A stretch of 64,000 nt of DNA from Sporobolomyces roseus (taxonomy: Eukaryota; Basidiomycota; Microbotryomycetes; Sporidiobolales; Sporidiobolaceae). How positions within the stretch are numbered: position 1 is the first letter of the stretch; every line of letters begins with the position of its first letter. Below, one piece after another: positions 10,071 through 21,460 of this stretch. The notes beneath the pieces are model-generated. The model did no database searches, had not been told where the DNA came from, and worked only from the letters and a program-made list of their open reading frames with translations. The stretch spans positions 2,232,001 through 2,296,000 of the forward strand of contig JADILM010000001.1 in NCBI GenBank assembly GCA_016617785.1. Direction: 5' to 3'. The position numbers and the translations under genes were made by a program.

Positions 10071-13000
10071 TCATCTCTTTCCTTTACTCTTGCTCTTACT
10101 CTTCTTCCCTCTGTCGTCGTCCGAGCTATCTCCCCTAGACTTGCTTTGCTCCTTCGAAGCTAACCTTTCCTCTGCATCTGACCAATCCTCTCCTTCATCC
10201 GAGAGATCAGCTTCCGCATCAGAGTCTGACTCTGAAGCATCTGCACTGAACTCTGAAGCGTCTTCTTCGGACTCCTCCTCGAAGACATCACTGTCAGCTT
10301 CGAATTCAGATCCTTCTTCTGATTCACTCGATCCAGCGACCTAGACAAAGCAGAAAGGAGACGAGAAGATCAGCAAGTCGTCATTGAGAGGCTCGTCCGA
10401 GGTGGAAGAAACTCACATCTTCTTGAGCGCTCAGGAAGCTCCACCCTCCTTCCTTGAAGAAGTCGTGAGGGTCTTCGTTTACAGTCTTCATGATCGCTTG
10501 CCAGTTGAGATTGACAGGACCTTCAGAGAACGGAATGTCGACAGAGCTATCAATCGCGAAACGAGGTCGTCGTCAGCTCGGGAAAAGGAATCGGCAACAG
10601 ACAGGAAACGCAGAACTCACTCTAGCCATTCCTTGACGCTGTCAAGCGCATTCATCGGAATCGTATTGATGTGAATGGGTGTTCGAGTGAAATCTTGGAA
10701 GACGAAGACCAAATCGAAGTTCTTCAATCCGTATTGAACACGTTCGAGATGAGCGATTTCGATTTCGTTGAGGGTGACGACGAGGAAAGGAGGTTCGGTA
10801 AGGAAGACGAGAGTATCGGTCGTAGGCTGGAGAAGAACGTTGGAACGGAATGGAACACCTTGGAAACCGAGTTCTCGGAAAGGAATATCGACATCGACTC
10901 GATTGTTCGACTGTTCGAAATCAAGATCTCGTCAGCCCAATCCGGGTTTTGGAACAGATCCTCTAGCTGAGGGAGGAAGGAACGTACAGCTTCAGCAATC
11001 TTGTCGGAGAACGCTTTGAAGTACTTGTTCAAATCGGCCCTTCTCTTTCGCTCATCCTGTTCAGCCTCGAGCTCATCCTCGTCGTGGTAGTTGCGCTTTC
11101 GTTTCTTGTTTCCAGTCTCGTCGAACGAAGCATCGGAGACTTCTCGGAAGAATTGCACGTCCTTTGCTTTCTTCTTGCCGATGATGATGGGACTTTTGAG
11201 GTGAATGTGAATGACGACGATGAGCTCGTTGTCGCAAGGTTGGAAAAGGAGATGTTTGATGTTGCTGAAGAGGATGTCTGTGAACTCGAAGCACAGTCAG
11301 CGAGAGGTTTGTGATGCCCCAATTCGGAAAGGACCTCACCAAGTTTCTGTTCCGACTTGACTGAAGATTGATAGCGAATACCGTTCGAGTGAATTTCGAC
11401 ATCTCCAGTTTGACGCTTACCATCGAATGAAGGGCGCAGTTGGACTTCAGTAAGCTTGATAGGACGCTTGCCTGTTGTGAAGAACTCTTTCGGTCAGTTT
11501 TTCGAAGACGGTGGATCGAGGTGATGTAGGAGAAGTACCTTTGATTTCGACCAGGCGATCCTGCTCTACAACGTCTGCCAGCTCCTTTCGTTCCGTCTCT
11601 CGTTTGACTGCTACCTTCTTCAAATCGTTGATCTCTTTGTGAAGTTCGGCGAAGCGGAAAGAGTCGATAGATCGGTAGGTAATTCCTCGAATGAAGGTAG
11701 CGTTGGGATCTTCGAAAGGCTGTGTAGAGAGCGGATGAGTGTGAACTCATGTCGAGCGAGTCATACATTCGAGAGGGAAACGTACTGTGTCTTCCTTCTT
11801 TCCGGTGATTGCTCCGGGAGTCGTGAACATGAATCGAAGTACAGTGTAATCTCCCTCCTCTTGCTTGATCAAACTCTTAAGAGTGTTGACGTGGAATGGA
11901 ACAGCGAAACCATTGATCGGAAGGACGATGGTCGCGCGACGAGCATCGACGACAATCTGTTCAATTCGCAATTTTCGTCAGCCTTTTTGCGATCTCGACG
12001 CTCACTTCCCGAAGACGATGCTCACCTTTTGCGAAGAGACGGCGTCGGGAAGTTGACTGTCCTTGACGTAAGATTCGAACCTCCTCCATTGTTTCTCCCT
12101 GTTTCCTCCCGTTCCTCCTCCTTCGCCTGAATACTTCTCGAGACCTTCTTCTTGACGGCGAGTTGCGAGTTCCTTTTGATGTTGCTTGCGACGAACAGCT
12201 GCGCTCATGTCGATCTCTCGGTTCTCGTTACGAAGTTTCGACTTGACGACAGCGGTTGCAGCGGGTTTGCGTCGAGAACCATTCTCCTTGTTCGCTTGAG
12301 CTGACTTGGATGGTTTCTTCTCTTCCTCCTATGTTGTTCGAAAGGCGTGAGCATCAGATAGAGTCGACAATGACAGCGGCACTCACCTCCATGTAAAACA
12401 TGACATCGTCTTTCCCTTTCATTCCCTCCGAGAGAATCTTTGATCCGTCCTTGCCAACTTGAACCGTATCGACGAGTGACACGGCGTATCTAGCAAGCGG
12501 AATGTCTCGTCAGCGTGACTCAGATGAGGTCGATAGAAAGAGTGCTCACGTCGCTCCTTTCGAATCGGGAATGCCGTTGAAACCGAGAGTGAGAGAGAAG
12601 ACCATGTCTGTCTTGACAGTGCGAGTTCCTTTCGCTCCGAGAGGATAAGCACCGTCACGGAACTCGAGACCCATCTACGAGTGAGAGGAAGTATCATCAG
12701 TGACGAGAAAAAGGAAATGAGGGAGTGAAACTGAGAACGTACTCCGAATCCAGCAGTCTTGACGAAGTATTGAAGTAGGTCGGGACGATCAGCTTGAATC
12801 TTGTCAACGACCTTCTGATAGAGATCCTTGGCGACGACACCATCCTTGAGTTCGCTGAGAGCGTATTTCTGAAGTTCGACGACGAAAAGGTAGTTCTTCT
12901 CTTGTTGCTATCGAAGAGGAGAGAGTCGAGGCATCAGCACGGCTCTCTCGAGGTGGAGAAGATGGTACGAGACTCACTGCATCGGGATCAATCATGAAGG

Positions 13001-14300
13001 TTCGACCAACGTTACTGCAGTAGGATTTGTAACGGATTCCGAGAGAGCAAAGAATGACTCCTGCTTTGAGACGAGCGTCGTCGGTTTGAGCGGAAGATTT
13101 CAGGTCGTAGTTGCCTCCAGATTGAATGATAGGACTGTAACACCAGTCACCGTATCCTGTCTCGAACTAGACAAGCGAAAACGAGTCAGTTCCGCTTATC
13201 GAGAGTCGGAGAGTAGCGAGATCTCTCGACTTACGCCGTCACCGAGATTGAGTTTCTTCCAGAACTTGGTATCTTCGAGCTTCTGTTCGATCTCTTCTCC
13301 CAATTGTTCATGAGTTACTTTCTTTCCCTCATCGATGTAATTTGACATGGCATCGCTGAAATGGCTCATCAACTTGTTTGTCATGACAGAAGCGTTGCGT
13401 TCGTTTTGCTGCGAGGGGAGATCAACCGGGATTAGTAGGAAAGCTGAGCGAGGACAGAAGTAGAGCGAGAACTCACGAGTTCTTCGCTATCCTTGACTGC
13501 GAGAAGCGTTGAAACGCCGAGAGCGACATCGACCTCCTTGAAATCGGCTTCAGCACCAGCGAGAACCTTCTGCCATTCTTGTACAAACTTTCCAGACATC
13601 TTGTCTTTTGGGAGAGTACCGATTTTGTTCTGTCGAAGATGAAAAGCGTCAAATTCGTGCACCAAATTCGAGCTAGACAAGGAGACTTACGCCATTCCCA
13701 ATGATCTCGATAATCTTCTCGAACTGCTTCTTGTTTTCGGCTTCATCTTTGCTGCGAGTAAGGATTTCGACTTCGATCTTGTCGGAACCGGAGGAAGAGG
13801 TGATGGGTTGAAGGAGTTTCGCTGTATCGGAAAGATGGGTGAGCCAATGTTCGGGGAGATCAGGGAAGAAAAGAATCGTCTCACCTTTCGAAGCGGAAAC
13901 GACAAAGTAAATCTTGCCTTTGCCGAGTAACATCAGAGTGCTCGGGAATTCATAACCGAGAAGATAAGTCTGTCTCCCGAGCCTTTGTCAGCGAAGGTTC
14001 AAACAGTGGAAAACGAGAGAAGCGTACCTGTACTGCACTACCTTTACGGTAAGGGTTCTCCTCATCCGAGTTTCCAGCGACGATGAGCAAGTAATCGATT
14101 TCTCCGAGTGGAGCGGCATCAGCTTCATTCTTCTGTGAACACTCATGAACCGTCAGTCTCAATGCGAAAGAGAGTAGACTCAGAGACTAGCGCACCTGCC
14201 ATTGATCGAACAAACGAGAAGCGCGACGGTGGAAAGTCGAAGCCGAGATAACAACGTCCGACACTGCAGCATCTCCTGAATCAGCACTCGTCACGATCAT
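10071..14300 (-). CDS. SPT16: FACT complex subunit Spt16
   Basis: Histone chaperone of the FACT complex, which disassembles and reassembles nucleosomes around polymerases in the nucleus. The proposed start at 14300 gives [10 protein letters not shown] and then [19 protein letters not shown], the typical beginning of the aminopeptidase-like N-terminal domain. Further along are [20 protein letters not shown], an [18 protein letters not shown] segment and [16 protein letters not shown]. The middle domain carries [36 protein letters not shown] stretch follows [15 protein letters not shown]. The end is the diagnostic acidic tail, rich in [20 protein letters not shown], closed by a basic [11 protein letters not shown] and stop. 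There are more than a dozen short introns. Gene length is as expected for an Spt16 of about 1,000 residues. The start is my choice; the frame just upstream has no better ATG. Confidence 0.93.
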
Positions 14301-15405
14301 GAGAGTTAGGAGAGGGAGCTCACTGTCGTTTTGTAGCTGCAGAAGCTAGTTGATCAGAATCGAATTCGAGTTTCTGTGTAAGCAAAGAGGGTTTGTCAGT
14401 ATCAGAATCCAGTCGTGAGCAGATTGCTTCAGTAACTATCTCTAATGAGCTAGCTAGGCGTGCTCCAGCTGGTTGGGAGAGGAAAGGGAGGAGATCAAGC
14501 AAGAGTGGCAGCCTGCCGAATCCAGCACTCTCTGCTACCCTGATCCTTCCAGCCCCTCTCTAAATTCACGATAACTTTCCACTATGCACGCTCGACTCGT
14601 CCAGGAGTGTTGGGACCGATTGATGAGATGCAGATTAAACGCGTTCGAGTGGGGTCGATGCAGGCTTGTATTGATTGCTGGTAGCCTACAAGCGATCAGT
14701 AGATGATTCTGTAGCTCACCTTGTGCTTGTGTAGAGTCTTGCAAGTTGAAGCAGTGAGAGGTGAAGAGCGAAAGTCCTCCGCTTTGAGGTCGCGTCTTTC
14801 CCTCTTCTTTCGCAACGATGATTTCTCTCGTATGCATAGTAGCATTGGAGTCGAACACGAGAGTCTCGCTGGACGATTCTGGAAATGATTTCTCCAGAAG
14901 AAGCGAATTGATGTCGCAAACGATGTCAAAACGATTACAAAGGTGCTCAACGGGACTCTACGAGGTACAGTCTACAGTGATGGCAAACTTTGAGGTACGT
15001 CGTGTCAGCCAAAGGTGATGCACTAGTTGTGAGTCGAGGGTGTCGAAGCGAAACTCGCGAAACACCGGCCTGCGAGTCTGCGTGCAAAACTACGCGAATG
15101 AGCCATCCAAGAGTGAGCACATTTCTCCTGTCGATGCAGAAAGTAGAGACTCACGATCAGCGCTTTGTTCGATCTTCGGGACGAGGTCGAGTCACTCCCT
15201 ACTATTTCTTCCTCACTTCGCGCGAAGGATTCCTGAGAAAGCTTGACTTCGACAAAGCGTTGAGTCGGACTATGTGCGATAAGAGATTGAGTACGTCCGA
15301 TCGATAACCTAGTGCTCGAGGGGACTTACAAGATTCCGAAAGAGCAATTTTCCGGCGAGATTGGTGATTTCGAGAAACTCGTTTCAATGCATTTAACTTG
15401 CTGGC
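14301..15405. other. Intergenic between SPT16 and TF copy 2
   Basis: About 1.1 kb with only short open frames on both strands, none with a recognisable domain or a clear splice pattern. It includes the SPT16 promoter and the 3' flank of TF copy 2. No tRNA-like A/B box pair was seen. Confidence 0.4.
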
Positions 15406-17669
15406 TCATGTTGCGCACAATTCAAGTAGCCGGATGAGGCGACATGAATCCGGGGATCCGTGACTAACGAAACGAAGCCCATCGATCATTCTGTAATGAG
15501 CAGACTTCATCGATCAGCAGAAAGCGCAACTCGAACCAGAAACCGAGACGTACCTGATTCGATCTGCCTCGAAGAGCAAAGCCCATCGCATGAGAATGTC
15601 GTGCGGACAAGTGCGAAGACGCTCGACGATATAAGCGCAGATTGAGTGTAGATCGATACAAGACCTGCTCAGATGCTGTGGTTATCGTATTAGTAGCGGT
15701 TTGTGGATCCGCAGGTATTATGAACGTACGGGGACGAGTGCGAGTCGCTTCGCGCTACGCGTGAGCGCCGCAAACCAGAGTTTCTCCGATCTCTCGAAGA
15801 GACACGAACCGCATGCACTCCGATGCAACGCGCTGTGACAGCTCTTCAGTAGATAGATCGAGTCGGTTTCCACATGGATGAGGTTGGCTAGGCACGCTCG
15901 CGGTCGAGGTCTCGGATCCTCCTTTCTGTGGCGAGAATCGTTCATGATTTTGTCGATCATCTTTCCGACTTGACTGATGATCTCATCAAGTTTCTCCCAG
16001 CAGTATTGGACTGATGTAAAGAGTCGCTGAGATGGTGTGTAAGCGAGGACTTGTTCGAGGTGGTGGTAGACAGGGAGAGGGAAGATTATCCAGTCATCTT
16101 GAAAGTCGAAGGCGAGTTTCCTAGTTTCGGGCGACTCGGGCGGCAGACTGAAGATGAAGGAGATATCCTCGGGTATCGAGGGGATAGTCGGAAGTTGTTT
16201 GGTGCCGAAAAGGCGATGGTACTCGCTCGGAAAGCTGGAGCACAAATCAGATCAGCTTCACATTCAGGTTCTCCGGCGCTGTGAGACAGACCAACAGAGT
16301 AGTCGGTACGTCGAGTACAAGCGCGAGACGTATCTCGATGCGCTATATCAGAAACGAGAGGCTTCGTCACCTCGTGCTAGCAAAGGAGTGAAAGAAACAG
16401 CGCTCACCGCTATTTCTTGCAAAGGTAGGCAGAACGATTCCACTTCGCTCAACACCATCTTGGCACCTTCGCGCAGCAGATAGTCGATACCCCGCCGCAT
16501 CAGAGTCTGCAGAAGGCGTAATTGTTCCGTCGCACACTCTTGAAGATCTCCGAGCCAACGGACCGCGAAGAGGCATACCGATAACCTTTCAGTAGCAATC
16601 CGATGGCTGTCAGAATCGAAAGATTGCAGCTCCAGGATTTCGGCGACGTGACGAATGACAGAGAGCAGCGGGTGCCGTCTCGCAAATCCGATTTCGGTCC
16701 AGCTCGTCGGAGCGGGGAATTTGAGATCGAGAGACTGTAAATCATTGACGGAGGAGCGGGAGCGTAGGAAAGCCTTGGTTGCGAGCGCGTCAGTTGCGAA
16801 GCGCCGAAAGAGACGAAACCGATCACAGTGGCTGGGAGATGACCTCTTACAGAATGAGCTGTTGAGTGCGAGCCGACGATCATCTGCGATAAAGCGAAGG
16901 CCTGATGTTCGGACGACGATGAGTGGGATCAGGAGCAGCGTAGATTCAGTCAACTCACTTGATCGACCAAATCAATCTCATCTAGCCTTCCTCCAGAATC
17001 TTGTGGCCGCGAGCGAAAGTGCCCGTAATCGAAGGCATCGTGGACAAAGCCTGCGGCATGGAACTCCAGACCGGCTAGCTTGGGGAAGAGAAAGCATGGT
17101 CAGGCGAGCTTCGAACAGAATCGAGGGAACGAAGCCTTACTCTCGACGAGGTGATAGGTAAGGGAGTACGACATGTGCAATGCCGGCCACCTCGACTCGG
17201 GCGAAGAAGGTCCAATCGCAGCGACGATTGTCGAGTGCTGCTGTTGCTGTTGAGCGGGACGAACCAATTCGAGAGTCGATTTCGAACGTCTACATTCGAA
17301 TGCGGGAATCAGCTCACACTGCGAGAGACATGACTCGTAAGATGATAGATAGAATGCTCACCGAGTAGGACCAGTACATTCTTTGCCTAGTTTCCCACAC
17401 CTCTCACAATCTTGATCTCCTTCGATCCATTTACAAGCTCTCCTAATCCTCCTGCACTGCTGACAAGGTGTAGTACGCTTTGCTAGAGGTTCACTCTTGA
17501 TCTGTAGTCCATTCGAGTACCGTACGAGTGCTGATTCGAGAGGAGAAGAGGGAGAATCGAAGTTGAAAGAAGTGGGAGAAGAGATTGACGAGGAAGCTTC
17601 AGGTGATTCTTGTTTGACTTCTGGTGATGATTCAGGTGTAGGATAGTCCTTCTGGTACCATTCATTCAT
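15406..17669 (-). CDS. Zn(II)2Cys6 transcription factor, copy 2
   Basis: Inverted paralogue of the factor at 362-2622 with the same exon plan. The ATG at 17669 begins MNEWYQKDYPTPESSPE. The Zn2Cys6 motif is intact in CQQCRRIRRACKWIEGDQDC followed by ERCGKLGKEC. In the 103-residue first exon I count about four substitutions against copy 1. Later exons keep the shared core, for example LPPESPETRKLAFDFQDDW against copy 1 MPPESPETRDLAFAFQDYW, and SVQYCWEKLDEI against SVQYCWKTLEEI. The last exon reads MIDGLRFVSHGSPDSCRLIR and ends LLELCAT before the stop at 15406-15408. All exon junctions I checked are open, so the gene looks functional. The regulated genes are unknown. Confidence 0.85.
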
Positions 17670-18042
17670 GGCATGAGTCGAGTTGTGAAGATTCGGTGAA
17701 AGGTCGAAAGTTGAAATTCGCACAACTTGGAATTTCGCAGTGACATTTTCGCTTGAACCCAAGTCATTCCTTTCTCGCTTGGAGGAGACAACACCCTTGG
17801 AGTTACGACTCGGTCTCTCAAAAGCGAGATTCGGTAGAGGGAAAGATAACTATTTTGTTTCGCAACATTCGACAATTCTGGTACTGATTCAAGGGAGAGA
17901 GAGAAGTAGAGACTATTCGTGACAAGATATGATATCGAGGGATAAGTGACAAAGGGAGTGAAGACCATGTAGGTGAGGAGAAAGCTGGCGACAAAGGGAG
18001 TCAGAGAGGAGAGAGCTGTCAAAGATTCGCAAGTCGAGTGAG
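15406..18042 (-). repeat. Right arm of the inverted duplication
   Basis: Reverse complement of the left arm at 4-2622. Identity is very high in the Zn-cluster exon and in the 150 bases at the outer end (17890-18042), and lower in the later exons. Confidence 0.75.
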
Positions 18043-18382
18043 GTTCAGGATGTGAGATGATCTCGGGCGATGTCGAGCACTCGAGCGTATGTATCACTTC
18101 CTCGAAGCTGTCTCAATATAGGTTCCGAATCAGCAGATACTCCACTTTGAGCAAATCGTACGAGAGACGTTGCTTACATATCTCCGAATCGAGTCGTGTC
18201 TTCTTAACGAAGGAGTTCGTCTCAGGCAGATTGAGGTGGTAAGTTGAGCTAGGTGTCTTGCCTGTATATAGAGCGAGAAGTAGGTCGAAGTCAGTGCACA
18301 GAAGTTCGCTAGGAAAGAGAACGTATCAACTCACGCTCGATCTGTCTCGACGAATTCAATCGAAATTACCCCGATCATCTCT
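17670..18382. other. Promoter of TF copy 2 and 3' flank of copy 3
   Basis: The outer part up to 18042 is duplicated upstream of TF copy 1, so the two inverted copies share a large part of their promoter. The rest, up to the stop of copy 3, shows no gene. Confidence 0.5.
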
Positions 18383-20652
18383 TCATGTTGGTGTAGATGC
18401 AGCTTGACCTTCGAGGATTCGGATGATACGACAAGCGTCTGGCATAGCGTAGCTGACGAAACGTAAACCTTCGATCATTCTAGCGAAAGTGGAAACGCGC
18501 AAGCGAGCGATCAGCTGTGATAGACAGAGAGCAAGGACGAACTTACTTGTCTCTACGAGAGGGATCAGATCTCGCCCATGCTGACAGAATGCTATCGGAG
18601 CAATTGCGGATCTTCTCGACAAAATGTACGCTCGTCATGTACAATCCGTAGTTGTCTTGCCGATGTGTCTATACCGATCTTCAGCTTTGGAGTTCCTGAT
18701 GCGTAGAGGATGGAGCTCACCATAATCAGCGCCAGATAGTCGGAAACAGACCCGAGGCTTGCGAATAATCGTGAACGAGATTGTTCCGAAAGATCGCTGT
18801 CGAATCTGTGGCGTTCGACAAGAAGGTGGCACATCCATAAGGTAGCGAGAATGTTGGTGGCGTCGACCAGGAGATAGTAAATACAGTTGATAGGGCGAGT
18901 CCCGTGCCGGGTGAGTTCGAATCGAGGATCACAATAGATCTTCTTGTAAGCCTGCTCGTAGGTGAAAGCCATTTGATCGAGCTGCAGCCAGCAATATTGT
19001 ACGAGAGTTGGGATGGCCGGGGTCGAGGCAAAGGCGAGGAGATATTCGAGATGTCGAAAAGCGGCACGAAGCGAAGGTATGGTCACAGATTGATAGTCCA
19101 GAGCGAGATTCCACGTATTCGGAAGTGTATTCTTCACGTCGAAGATGAACCAGATGTCGTCCGGGAAGGTGGAAATCATTGACGAGTTTGTCAAGCCGAA
19201 AAGCGAGTGAAAGGTCAAAGGAGAGCTGAAGAATGACAAAGTCAGGACTGGTTCGTAACGGTATCAGAAGGGTACAGGCGAACATAGCAGTGGGTTGACT
19301 GAGAAGGAGAGATTGACGAATCTCCTCGCGCTATCCAGACAATTTTCAGCGTTATCCATGGTAGAGAAGGAAGGCATGAGAACAGCTTACGACTAGCTCT
19401 TTCAGTGGTTCCACCACTTCATCGTCTTGGTTCTCCCTCACTCTCGCTTCGTCTGCCATCGCGATCCATTCAAGTCCCCGGCGTGTGCACAATTGCAGAA
19501 TCCGTAGACGCTCTGGAGCGAATTCGAGTGATTCCCCGAGAAAGACGCAAGCGAAGCCGCAGATGGCGAGACCGTCTACTGCATCCTGTCGTTTTGTGAA
19601 TGGAGTCGCGAGGTATTCTTGCAAGCGATGTACGAGCTGGTCGAGGATGAAGGAAAGCGGCTGGCGTCGAGCGAGACCAAATCCTGACAGGGCTGACGAG
19701 CCTGGTCCGAGTACGGGTACCGTTTCGAAGCGAACCGCTGGAGTCGAGTCTCGTAGGATGCTCTGAGGGGTTTGAGGATCGAGCAATGTCAGCCGATAAT
19801 GCGGAAACGAATTTTATATTTCGACTTACCGTGTGACTCGTACAATGTGCGCCGATGACCATTTGAGATGTAGCGAAGATCTGATTTTCAGAGATTAAGC
19901 GAAGGTCACGGCTGATGAAGGAGCGAGAAGCAGAGGGCTCACATCATCAATCGGATCGAACTGGTCTAGGCGACCTTGAGCAGCTCGAAAGCGAGACAAG
20001 AAAGATGGAAAGTCGAAACCAGCATAGAGCGTACCGTCCGAGTGGTGCAGAGCAGCTGAGCGAGGTGCGGTAGCGGAGGAATCCGTGAGCTCTTCGATTT
20101 CGCAAACCAGAGATGCAAGAACTCACTCTCGACGAGATGATAGGTAAGAGAGTACGACATGTGCAGCGTCGACCACCTCGACTCGGGCGAAGAAGGTCCA
20201 ATCGCCGCGACGACGGTCGAAAGCTGTTGCTGTTGAGCGGGACGAACCAATTCGAGAGTCGATTTCGAACGTCTACATTTGAACGCGGGAATCAGCTCAC
20301 ACTGCGAGAGACATGACTCGTAAGATGATAGATAGAATACTCACCGACTAGGACCAGTACACCCTTTGCCTAGTTTCCCACACCTCTCACAATCTTGATC
20401 TCCTTCGATCCATTTACAAGCTCTCCTAATCCTCCTGCACTGCTGACAAGGTGTAGTACGCTTTACTAGAGGTTCACTCTTGATCTGTAGTCCATTCGAG
20501 TATCGTACGAGAGCTGATTCGAGAGGAGAAGAAGGAGAATCGAAGTTGAAGGAAGTGGGAGGTGAGATTGACGAGGAAGCTTCAGGTGATTCTTGTTTGA
20601 CTTCTGGTGATGATTCAGGCGTAGGATAGTCCTTCTGGTACCATTCATTCAT
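18383..20652 (-). CDS. Zn(II)2Cys6 transcription factor, copy 3 (diverged)
   Basis: Tandem paralogue just upstream of copy 2, on the same strand. The start at 20652 gives MNEWYQKDYPTPESSPE. The zinc cluster is intact in CQQCRRIRRACKWIEGDQDC followed by ERCGKLGKGC. The first exon is nearly identical to copies 1 and 2, and the next exon keeps GPSSPESRWSTLHMSYSL with a shorter glutamine run. The C-terminal two thirds differ strongly: the block matching LAFAFQDYW of copy 1 is LALDYQSVTIPSLRAAFRHL here. The last exon returns to a recognisable GLRFVSYAMPDACRIIRIL and ends ASTPT. The upstream flank is not shared with copies 1 and 2. This looks like an intact gene with changed regulatory specificity. 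Confidence 0.83.
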
Positions 20653-21460
20653 GGCATGAGTCGAGTGGTGACGATTGCTCGAGGTTTGTTGAAACCAAAA
20701 AGTCGTTTGATCTCCTGCGCTCTCCTCTCGACGAACGAATCTGATCTACCGCTCCTGGAGACGCTCGGGCTCATTATCGACCAATGGGCTGTGTTGTAGG
20801 TTTCTCGACAGTCACGCCTCGGCGTTTGCGACCCTCAATCATTGAGTCCATTTCACGGCGGGCAAAAATTAGTCCGCAGCTGCAATTGGAATAGCTTTGG
20901 AATCAAAGTCCATTACTCTTCCAAAATCTGTGAATTAGGCAAATCTAATCAAGCATAATCAAACGTTATCCAGCGGACATATATCGGACTCAGTGTCCGC
21001 GCCCTTATCTGCGGAATAGTTTAGGACATTGATTCCGACATGCAGTTTGGACGAGATTTGGACTTATCTTTGCCCGCCGTGTTTCTTCCACCCTCCAGTG
21101 ATGCGACGGAGGTACTACAGTAGGAGCTGATCGTCCAAGTCGAGTTTCAGCGTCAGGTAGAGCTTGTTGGCCGGGAAACGACAGGATTCCGAGGGGAGTT
21201 TACCCTCGTCGCAAATTCGAGACTGCTCGCTTCGCCTGTTCGATCACAAGCTTCCTGATTGGAGAGCGTACGTGTTGTTTGATTATCGCAGCCCTCGCTG
21301 CGGCTCCAGTCTGTTGTCGCTTCGGAACTCACGCCCACGGAAACGGAGAGTACAGATTCGCTTCGCAAAGTTGATCTCAAGAAAAAGCACGCTTACCCCT
21401 CAACGAGCGGTTCGAGACTCGACTGCCGACGTTACAATACATATTATTCATAGTAGGTAC
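20653..21460. other. Intergenic containing a MITE-like element
   Basis: Separates TF copy 3 from the 3' end of the orphan gene at 21461. The segment 20854-21081 is a short inverted-repeat element, described separately. Nothing else with coding potential was recognised. Confidence 0.5.
20854..21081. mobile_element. MITE-like element, 228 bp, 13-bp perfect TIR
   Basis: The left end CACGGCGGGCAAA (20854-20866) is exactly inverted at the right end (21069-21081). The similarity continues inward with two mismatches, ending in AGTCC on both sides, giving 20 of 22 matching positions. The interior has no coding capacity and holds another small hairpin, GCGGACA at 20973-20979 with TGTCCGC at 20994-21000. 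TTT flanks both ends and might be a target duplication, but it is too short and simple to be convincing. The superfamily is unknown. Confidence 0.6.

Noticed and set aside
9594..10163. 189-codon frame on the plus strand
   Set aside because: Its 3' part is antisense to the SPT16 acidic tail and the rest has no family features.
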